From Prasinococcaceae sp. CCMP 1430 (taxonomy: Eukaryota > Prasinodermophyta > Palmophyllophyceae > Prasinococcales > Prasinococcaceae), in contig RQSC01000019.1 of the NCBI GenBank assembly GCA_013416795.1, forward strand, positions 169,718-181,287: a DNA stretch of 11,570 nt, written 5' to 3'. The position numbers were made by a program, and so were the translations under genes. The notes under the pieces were generated by a model. It was not told where the DNA came from, did not search any database, and was given only the letters and a program-made list of their open reading frames with translations. Positions 4,661 through 11,570 of the stretch are shown one piece after another (the first letter of the stretch is position 1; each line of letters starts with the position of its first letter).

Positions 4661-6861
4661 CTATAGCGCCGGCGCCTTGGCGAGGTTGGTCACCTCGACG
4701 TTGCTGAACCCTGTGGGCATCCCGACGCTCTCGAAGCCGAAGACCTGGGCGAAGAAGTTGTACTCGCCGTCGAGGACCCGCCGCTGGTTCTCCTCCTTTC
4801 GGAAGCCGTGCTGCTCGCCTTCGAACATCTCGAGCGCGGCGGGCAATCCCTTGCTCACGCACATGTCGTACATCATCTGCGCCTGGTTGGGCGGCACGAT
4901 CTTGTCTTCGAGGCCCTGGAACAGGCAGATTGGGCAGTCGATCCCGTCGAGGTTCTCGATGGGCGCCCGCTGCTTGTAGAGTGCCTTGGCCTCGGGGTAA
5001 GGCCCGACCAGGCCGTCCAAGTACCTCGACTCGAACCTGCGTCGCGCCCGCGCGGCCAGTGTGAGGGGCTAGGTCAGAGCACTCTTCGCGCACGAGCGAG
5101 CGCGCGTGGCGCATGCGCGGGCGCGCGAGCGCCCACGCACTTGTGGGTGTCCCCCGCGAGCGCCTCGAGCGATGCTACGCCGTACAGCGAACAGCCTGCG
5201 CGGAAGACGTCGGTGAACGCGAGACACGCGAGCGTGGTGTAGCCGCCAGCGCTGCCCCCGTCGATGCACGTGCGCTTGGGGTCGACCATGCCCTCGTTGA
5301 TCAAATAGGCGGCCGCGCCGGCGCAGTCCTCCACGTCGACCACACCCCAGTTGCCGTTGAGCCGCTCACGGTACTCGCGCCCGTACCCTGTCGACCCCCC
5401 GTAGTTCACATCCGCCACAGCAAAGCCCCTCGACGTGAAGTACTGCACGCGGAGGTTGTACGCCGCGGACGTGGCGCTGGTCGGGCCGCCGTGACTCTTC
5501 ACCAGCACGGGCGGGAGCTCGCCCGCGGGCGCGCTCGCGTCCTTGTTTGTTGGCGGGTAGAAGTACATGAAGCTCGTCCGCCCCCCGGCTGTCGGGTACT
5601 CGATCACCCGCGGCTCGGACAGATATCCCGGGTCGATCACAGTCTCGCTCGCCTTCTTGAGAGAGGCCCACTCGCCTGCTGGCGAGCGCACGGCCACTTC
5701 CGCCGGGCCGAGCGGCGAGCCACCGATGACCGCCAATTCTCCATCGGCGCCGACGCTCACGCCGCTCACCATCGCGTACGGGGACTCGACCGCCCGAAGC
5801 TCGCCGCTCGCTGGGTTGACCTCGGCCATCTGTCTTCCCACCACGTCCTTCCTGCTGTACGTGCAAATGATGTTCCCGTCAGGCAGCAGGGCGTACGAAT
5901 TCTGGCCGAACACCCACGGCGGCGAGCCGAACTCGGCGCCCTCCATGGGACACACTGAGCGCAAGCTGCCCTGCTCACCCCCCTTGGCGTCCCACGCCCA
6001 GAGGTTCCACCAACCGGAGACCCTGTCGCTGACGAAGTAGAGCTCGGAGCCGTCGTGCGACCACTGCGGCTGCTGGGGCGCCTCGTCCCCGGCATCCGCA
6101 GCCCCCACGCCGGCGATGACGCGCTCGTTCTCGAAGGACCCGTCTGCTCCGACATCAGCGACGACGAGCGACGTCTTGTCCCAAGGCATGGACGGGTGGC
6201 TCCAACGTATGTACGCCGCGCGTGCACCGTCGGGGCTCAGTCGGGGCGATGAGAAGAAATCGAAGCCCGACGCGAGTACGGTGGGCTCAGCGCAGGCTTC
6301 GTCGAGCGACACCGCGGCGATGACATTTGTGGGCTCCTTGGCGCCGCCCTCGGCGCCAACGAGCCGATGGTCCTCCATCACACACAAGAGCCGGTTCCGG
6401 GCAGCGTCCAGGCAGAAATCGGCGAAGCGGAGCGAGGGCCCTTCGAGCGCAGGGGTCAGCGGGCGCGGCGCCGAGTCCGATGCAGCAGCGAGGGACTGGA
6501 CGAAGAGTCTCTGCGAGCTGAAGTCACAGAACACCACCTCGCCGCGCTCACGCAACACCGCGAAGGCCCCGCCGCCGTACTCGTGCACCCGCGTGCGCAC
6601 ATTCACATCGGCGGGCGTCACCTCGCGCGTGGAGCCGTCGGCCGCGCGAGCCACGAGGACGTTGCGCCCGCCCTCCCACGGGCGCGCCTCCAGCCAGTAC
6701 GTCTCGCCATCGGCGCCCGCGGTCGCGCCGCCCAGGCCCGCCGCGCCCGCCGTGACGACCTCCGACGTGATCGGCGAGGGCCACGCCCCGTGCGTCGCCG
6801 CCGCCATTGCGGGGAGGAGCGCCGCCGCCGCGCGCCGCGCCAGCCCGGGCGCCGCCGCCAT
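4661..6861 (-). CDS. Prolyl oligopeptidase family serine peptidase (S9, dipeptidyl aminopeptidase/acylaminoacyl-peptidase type), two exons
   Basis: Exon 1 is 6861-5141 and exon 2 is 5036-4661, joined by a phase 2 intron (5140-5037, donor AA|GTGCGT, acceptor GCAG|G) that restores ...GDTHK-FESRYLDG. The product is 698 residues, normal for the family. Residues about 30-420 form the beta-propeller, opening with GAWPSPITSEVV and containing RVHEYGGGAF, SPRLSPDG and QWSHDGSELYFVSDR. The alpha/beta-hydrolase domain follows: HGGP at 457-460, NYGGSTGYGREYR, and the nucleophile elbow GGSAGGY with Ser537 (codon 5253-5251). Asp618 is in GLEDKIVPP and His650 in EGEQHGF, so the triad is complete. Such enzymes remove dipeptides or acyl-amino acids from peptides; the substrate here is unknown. 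The start has a good context (GCCAAGATGG). The Ala/Arg-rich N-terminus could be a weak organelle signal, but cytosolic location is equally possible. Confidence 0.9.
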
Positions 6862-6895
6862 CTTGGCGCCGTGTGGCGCCGCCGGCGCACCTCCC

Positions 6896-6966
6896 TGTGT
6901 GTGTGCGTGCGTGTGCGTCTGTGTGTGTGCGCGTGCGTCTCTGTGCGTGCGTGTGCGTGTGTGCGC
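6896..6966. repeat. TG microsatellite (CA on the sense strand of the peptidase gene)
   Basis: Impure TG/CGTG repeats stand 35 bases upstream of the peptidase ATG. On the sense strand of that gene they are CA-type and run into CACACAG, the same arrangement as in front of CtpA exon 1467, hinting at an intron in the 5' untranslated region. Confidence 0.85.
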
Positions 6967-7035
6967 GCATGCACCGTGTGCCAGGCGTGTGGCGCCTACG
7001 CGCTGCCCCATCCCCACGTCACACACGGAACCCAT

Positions 7036-7082
7036 ACTGGATTCCATCCTTTTAAAAGTAATTATTCATTCATAAACATTTT
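7036..7082. repeat. AT-rich island sharing TGGATTCCATC with the island at 344-413
   Basis: TGGATTCCATC at 7038-7048 is identical to 346-356. Both are followed by an AT-rich run containing ATTCATT or its complement (7064-7070; 378-384 as ATTAATGAATG). A CCCTA motif at 7150-7154 continues the resemblance to the AGGGT motifs of the left region. The similarity is short, so common origin is possible rather than shown. Confidence 0.35.
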
Positions 7083-7389
7083 TGAATACTACATGAGATA
7101 GATACATTGCGTGGATAACGGAATCCGTTGTCTGGCGCACATTCTGGACCCTACTTTGTAACCTTACCCAAAATATGAGTCAAAACCTTTTGGTGGAGCT
7201 TGAGCGGCGACTCAAACGTGCGCGGCGGCGCGGTGTCACACACCGGCCCCCCCTCCCCCCCCCCTCTCCTCCCCCCCCCCTCGCGCCGGGAGGAACCAGG
7301 ACGGGGACGGGCCGCGCGCGCGCAGGTGTAGCGAGCGCGGCGCAGCGCCGCCCCGCGCCGAGGCCTGGCCCTCACGCGCGCCCGCCGGG

Positions 7390-10300
7390 ATGGCGTTCAT
7401 GCTGTTCGACACCGCGATGGCGCTATCCAAGGCCGCGGTGGGGACTGCGCCCGAGGCCACGGCCGGGGATGGCCTCGGGAAGGATACGTCCGGCGGCGGC
7501 GGCGGCGGCGGCGGCCACGACGAGGCCGCGGTCGAGGCACTCCTCGAGCGCGTGAACGACGGCATGCTCGGCGCGGACCGCCGCGAGGCGATGCGACAGC
7601 TCGCGGAGCTTGCAGCGGCCTCCGCAGAGGCCGCCGCCGCGACGGGAGAGCTGGGAGCGCCGGTGATCGCGGCCGCGCTTGTTGACGAGAGAGGCGATCC
7701 AGAGATGCTGCGATCGGCGCTCGAGGTGCGGACCAGCGACGCGCGCTCAGAGACCCGCCCTGGGCCAACCTCGCATCGGCTGCGCTGCGGGCGGGTTCAG
7801 CGCGCGCGCAGCCGTGCTTTCTGAACGTGTCGGCACTACGACTGACGCTGCCACATTCGCTGCGAACGCGCGCTTTGTCCCAACACCCCTCACACGTGCC
7901 CCTGCTCCCCTCCCCCGCTCCCGTGTGTTCGCGCCAACGCTTGCACCCGGCGCGGCGCGCAGGCGATCGAGGCGGCCGCGACCGCCGACGCCAACACCGC
8001 CGTGGCGTTCGCGTCTGGGCCAGCGTACGTGGATTCAGTGCTCTCGCTCATGGAGGTCGGAGACGACGGCAGTGGCGATTTCCACGTGCGCTACGCGGCC
8101 GTGCGCGCGCTCTGCGCGCTCCTCCGCGGCGCCTGCTCCGCGACGCAGGCGGCGCTGCTCGCGTCGGCCAACGGTGTGGCGCGGCTGATGGACATGCTGC
8201 TCGAAGGCGAGGCGCTGCGCAACGAGGCGCTTCTCGCGCTCGCGCTTGCGTGTCGTGGCGATGAGCAGATCGGCAAGATGGCGGTCTTCGAGGGCGCATT
8301 CGATCGCGCCTTCAATGTGGTGAGGGAAGAGGGCGGCGCTGACGGCGGCGTGGTGGTGCAGGACGCGTTGGAGTTACTCGCCAGCCTGCTGAGGGGCTCG
8401 CCGAGCAACCAGACCTTCTTCAGGGAGGCCACGCCACACATGGCAACGCTGCCGTCGCTTCTCAGGCTGCAGGCGGGCGGCGCGCACGCTGGCGGTGGCG
8501 AACAGCCCAGCGAGCAGGCCGACGGGGCCGCAGGCGCTGCAGCGGCGGCCATGGCGCAGCCCGACCTGGACCTTCCGAGGCAACAGGCAATCAACCTGAT
8601 GATGGCCGTAGAGACAGTGTCGGTGCTGCTGAGCGGCGGCACGACGCCTGGCGCGGGCGCATCTGCGGCGGCCTCCGCCTCATCGAACCGCTCTGCCAAC
8701 GCGACGGCGCTCGCGGCTGCGGGCGTGCTTGACTCGCTCCTCGGGCTCGCGTGTGGGCCAGCAGGTGCCGCGAGGCCCGCCGTGCGCATCGCCGCGCTCC
8801 AGGCGGCCGCACAGCTCGTCGCTGCGGCCGGCGGCGAGGGCCAGGAACGTCTCGGCAGCAGCTTCGTGCAGATGGGATCGGTGGCGGCGCCGGCGCTCAA
8901 CGCCGCGCTCAACCTGGCGCTGTATGCCGGGCCCGCCGGCGAGCGCGCCGCGGCGGCAGCGCTCATCCGCGCGTACTGCGTGGGCAACGCCGACGGGCAG
9001 CTCATGCTGGCGTCGACCATCATGCCCATGGATGCCGCTGCGGTGAGTGGCAGTAGCGGGCCGCACATGGCCGAGGAGCTCGCGCAGGTGACTTTCGGCA
9101 GCATGTTGGTCAGGGCCCTCAGCGTGGTTGTGGGCCTGGGCGGCGACATGGCTGCCGCCATGGCCGTGGCTGCACGCGCTGCCGGAGTCCTTGCCAGCCT
9201 CTTGGAGGGCAACCATGACTGCCAGTGCCGGGTGCTCAGCGTCTCGCTCGACGCCAACGTGTCGGCGTCGGCTGCCGGCGAGACGCTGATGGGCCGGGCG
9301 CTGCGCCTGCTTGGCTCGGCGAGCGTCGACGCAGAGTGGCTGCGCGTCACGCTGCTGCGCATGCTGGTGGCGTGGACGCATGCCTGTCCCAAGGCCGTCC
9401 GCGCGCTGCTGCAGCCGCCCGCCACCACGCCCATGCTACTCGAGCTCTGCGCGTCGGGTAGTCCGCACGTTTCGGGCATGGGCTGCGCTGTCCTGGCGTG
9501 CTGCCTGCTGCACTGCTCCCCTGCGGACGAGGCGCTCATCGCGAAGCCTCTGCTGGACGCCATCACAGCGCGAGTTGGGCTGGTGCCGTTCTCGGAGGCA
9601 CTGGACGCGCTCCGCCGCTCGCCGCAGTTCGCCGCGGCTGCCGCGCCTGCGCGCCTGCTGCCGCCGCTCACGCGCGACACCGCCGAGGCGGCGATCGCCA
9701 CGGGCGCCGACGCGGAGGGCGATGCCGACACCCTCGCGCATGTGTACGACGCGGCGCTCGTCGGGCAGATCGCATCGCTGGCCGACACCCTCGGGCCGCG
9801 CGTGGTCGTCCTGTACTCCGCGGGCGCCGGTAGGGGTGGCTCCTCGGGCGCGGGCGACGGCACGAAATCCGCAGTCGCGTCTGTGCAGTCAGCCGCGGCG
9901 GGCGGCGGCGACGCGCTCCGCCAGGTCGCCGAGGATCAGGCCTGCGAGCTCGATAGACTGCGGCAGCAGAACTCGCAGCTCGCCGACCAGCTGCTGGGTG
10001 GCGGCAACGCCACCTCGGCGGAGAGCGGCATGACGCTCGCGGCGGAGATGGACGGCCTCAGGGAGGCGCTTCGCGTGGCGGAGGCCGCCGCCGCGGAGGC
10101 GCGCAACGAGGCCACTGGCATGAAGTGCGAGCTCGAGGAGGCCAGGGACGCGGCCAGTAAGGCGCTCGCCGATCTCGAGTCGCTCAGCAGCGCCTACAAT
10201 ACCCTCGAGGCGGCAAATGAGACTGCGCTGCGTCAGCACGACGCCAAGGTCGCCGACATGCAGGCGCGCCTCGATGCGGCCGGCGGCGGCGAGGGCGCGC

Positions 10301-10593
10301 GGGCCGCCGCACCCATATCCGCGGCAGTGGCGACCGGTGCCTCTGCGGCCGACCTGCAGCGCGCGCGGGAGGAGGGCGCTGCGGAGGCGCGCGCGGAGGC
10401 CGAGGCCGCCGCCGCGGAGGCCGAGGGTGAGATGAATGACCTCTTGGCCTGCCTTGGCATCGAGGAGGAGAAGTGCGAGGTGCTCAGCGCGCGGCTGACC
10501 GCGCTGGGAGAGGACGTGGACGAGCTGCTCGAGGGCATCGGGGAGGACGACGACGGGGAGGCGGGGTGCGAGGGGGGGGAGAGCCTGCTGTGA
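7390..10593 (+). CDS. USO1: General vesicular transport factor p115/Uso1 (plant golgin GC6/MAG4 type), two exons
   Basis: Exons are 7390-7725 and 7963-10593, joined in phase 0 (GAG|GTGCGG ... GCGCAG|GCG); 988 residues, close to plant and animal homologues. The family tethers ER-derived COPII vesicles to the cis-Golgi and works with Rab1 and SNAREs. The armadillo-like head shows VEALLERVNDGMLGADRREA (about 49-68), VARLMDML then EALRNEALLALAL (about 185-206), and the best family signature FEGAFDRAFNVVREEGG...GGVVVQDALELLASLLR...SNQTFFRE (about 221-265). YDAALVGQIASLADTLGPRV near 706 matches the end of the head. A coiled coil follows from about 765 (heptads rich in Leu, Ala, Glu), then DLLACLGIEEEKCEVLSARL and an acidic tail, as in p115. 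The ATG at 7390 has a good context (CCGGGATGG). An eight-Gly tract and several Ala/Gly-rich inserts make it look more low-complexity than its relatives. Confidence 0.93.
7493..7516 (+). repeat. GGC triplet repeat coding for poly-Gly in p115
   Basis: Eight Gly codons, nearly all GGC, lie between the N-terminal segment and the first armadillo-like helices. Such a tract usually varies in copy number between strains and should be tolerated in this linker position. Confidence 0.85.
7726..7962 (+). other. p115 intron, pyrimidine-rich, 237 bases
   Basis: Donor GAG|GTGCGG, acceptor GCGCAG|GCG, phase 0. The 3' half (about 7890-7940) is rich in C and T, with CCCCTCACACGTGCCCC and CTCCCCTCCCCCGCTCC. 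It has no long TG or CA run, unlike introns of the neighbouring genes. Reading through it in the coding frame meets a TGA at 7822-7824. Confidence 0.85.
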
Positions 10594-10695
10594 GCGGCGC
10601 GCGCGCGCGCGCAATCTCGTGTCACACGCACATGTACTGTACCATCACCACCACCATCACAGAAGCACAATTTACGACCGTGCGAATGCGCCCTA
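10594..10695. other. Tail-to-tail gap of 102 bases between p115 and the minus-strand unknown gene
   Basis: The two stop codons face each other across a short segment with a CG run just after the p115 stop and a moderately AT-containing stretch near 10620-10690. Overlapping antisense 3' ends are likely. I see no terminator or RNA gene. Confidence 0.7.
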
Positions 10696-11570
10696 TCAGA
10701 ATGCGTCGTCGCCGCCCAACAGCTCCCTCGCCCTGTCCGAATCGAAGTTGGGCGCGCTGTTGTAGCGCAGCGAGACGGCTGTGTCCACCCGCGGGCGCGA
10801 GGGCAGGCCCCGCCGCGGGTAGATGCGCTCCTTGAAGAAGTCGCGCGTGAAGTCGGCCATTTCGAGCTCGTTGATGAACGCCGCGACCGACTCGCACTTG
10901 TCGAGGTACTGCTCGAAAGTCATCGGGAAGGACTGTTGGGCGAGGTGGCCGCTGTAGAGGCACAGGCTCACCCACACCTTGGCGCTGGCGTTCATGAGGG
11001 TGTGCGAGATGGACATCTCGTAGAAGCAGCCGTACTTCTTGTTGCACCAGTACGCCAGCTCCCGCCCGCTCATGGGCGCGTTGGCCGGCGCGGCGGCCGC
11101 GCGCCAGCTGTCCGGCACCCACTCGGGCACGTCGGCCGCGCCGGCCTCGGCCGCGCCCTCGGCCGCGCCCTCGGCCGCGCCCTCGAACTCGAAGCGCAGC
11201 TCTTCGGCGAGCTTCTCCGCGGCGAACACCGCGCCGGCGGCGGCGCCGAGCTCCCGCTGCTCGGCCTCGAATCGCCGCTTGGCCTCGCGCGCGCGCTCCT
11301 GCTCCTCCTCCGACTTGGAGAGGTTGATGTCCTTGCCCCACGCGCGCGCCGTCTTGGGCGCCCACGAGCCGTCCGACCACGACTTGAGCTCCTTGCTGAT
11401 GGCGCCCCCGATGGCGCCGAACACCGAGCTGACTTTGTCGGACACGTTGGACGTCGACGGCGACGCGTCCTCGGGGAAGTACACCGCCGCTTGGCGCTCC
11501 TCGTCCGCGACGTCCACGTCCGAGGGCCCCGCCGCGCGCGCGGGCCCCGGGCGCGGCCCGCGCCCGCGCC
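10696..11570 (-). CDS. Protein of unknown function, 3' part only (5' end beyond the window)
   Basis: The minus-strand frame is open from the right edge to TGA at 10698-10696, about 290 residues, with no in-frame ATG before the region of the first domain; an exon border or the true start must lie to the right or near the edge. Visible parts: a segment with VYFPEDASPSTSNVSDKV and SSVFGAIGGAIS (possibly amphipathic), WSDGSWAPKTARAWGKD, a charged helix with EEEQERAREAKRRFEAEQREL, a GAAE repeat, then a C-terminal block of about 125 residues from the Met at 11073. That block is rich in aromatics and Cys (AYWCNKKYGCFYEM, AKVWVSLCLYSGHLAQQSF, FEQYLDKCESVAAFINELE, FKERIYPRRGLPSRPRVDT) and looks like a folded, constrained domain. 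I do not recognise the family. No transmembrane segment is clear. Confidence 0.7.
   Translation of the reverse strand, partial: RGRGPRPGPARAAGPSDVDVADEERQAAVYFPEDASPSTSNVSDKVSSVFGAIGGAISKELKSWSDGSWAPKTARAWGKDINLSKSEEEQERAREAKRRFEAEQRELGAAAGAVFAAEKLAEELRFEFEGAAEGAAEGAAEAGAADVPEWVPDSWRAAAAPANAPMSGRELAYWCNKKYGCFYEMSISHTLMNASAKVWVSLCLYSGHLAQQSFPMTFEQYLDKCESVAAFINELEMADFTRDFFKERIYPRRGLPSRPRVDTAVSLRYNSAPNFDSDRARELLGGDDAF
11134..11184 (-). repeat. 12-base tandem repeat coding for GAAE units
   Basis: Three perfect copies of GGCCGCGCCCTC (plus strand) at 11149-11160, 11161-11172 and 11173-11184, preceded by a degenerate copy from 11134. In the minus-strand frame each gives Glu-Gly-Ala-Ala. The unit is a multiple of three, so copy-number change keeps the frame. 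Confidence 0.85.

Larger units (their letters stand above)
6862..7389. promoter_or_regulatory. Divergent intergenic region, probable shared promoter of the S9 peptidase and p115 genes
   Basis: The two genes are transcribed away from each other with 528 bases between their start codons. On the peptidase side lies a CA-type repeat (sense) ending in CACACAG|GG at 6894, which could be the acceptor of a leader intron. In the middle, about 7021-7200, is the only long AT-rich stretch in this half of the window. On the p115 side a C-rich pyrimidine run (about 7245-7281) precedes the ATG. I see no clear TATA box; the promoter role is inferred from arrangement and base composition. Confidence 0.6.

Noticed and set aside
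7021-7200. tRNA or other structured RNA gene in the AT-rich divergent region
   Set aside because: I could not find a cloverleaf, box A/box B pair or snoRNA-type motifs on either strand.
8091-9863. 590-codon open frame antisense to the p115 gene
   Set aside because: It is a by-product of GC-rich codon use; the plus strand carries an unambiguous p115 protein over the same bases.
10643-10660. Six consecutive His codons resembling a tag
   Set aside because: They lie after the p115 stop codon between two convergent genes and are not in any gene frame; a CAT/CAC run by chance or slippage.

Overview
The window is nuclear DNA of a very GC-rich, compact photosynthetic eukaryote, most likely a microalga. 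Eukaryotic: five protein genes lie on both strands, four of them complete or nearly so, with short GT-AG introns (about 85-240 bases, donors mostly GTGCGT/GTGCGC, acceptors CGCAG or CACAG), and one encodes the Golgi vesicle tether p115/Uso1. Photosynthetic: one gene encodes a carboxyl-terminal processing protease with a twin-arginine, Ala-rich lumen-targeting segment. Green algae, pelagophytes and haptophytes with this base composition all fit; I cannot choose among them from one window.

Layout. 1-1014 has no convincing gene. It alternates AT-rich islands with GC-rich cores and carries several diverged copies of a short repeat (AGGGTTTA, then GAATTCATT, then TTTGGGGCGCGG), two of them as an inverted pair at 821-1032. 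1079-1235 is a TG/CG microsatellite. A plus-strand CtpA-type protease runs to 3270, its first exon(s) hidden in the repeats. A CA microsatellite follows, then a small plus-strand gene of unknown function ending at 4585 that includes a 21-base microexon. Only 75 bases separate its stop from the stop of a minus-strand S9 prolyl-oligopeptidase-family peptidase (6861 down to 4661, one intron). 6862-7389 is a divergent intergenic region with a CA/TG microsatellite and an AT-rich island; it probably serves both the peptidase and the plus-strand p115/Uso1 gene (7390-10593, one intron). That gene ends 102 bases from the stop of a minus-strand gene of unknown function that runs off the right edge.

The genes do not form a pathway: one is a thylakoid-lumen protease, one probably a cytosolic or organellar peptidase, one a Golgi tether, and two have no assigned role. 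What the window shares is architecture: compact divergent and convergent packing, introns and leaders filled with TG-type (5' side) and CA-type (3' side) simple repeats on the sense strand, and AT-rich islands restricted to intergenic DNA.
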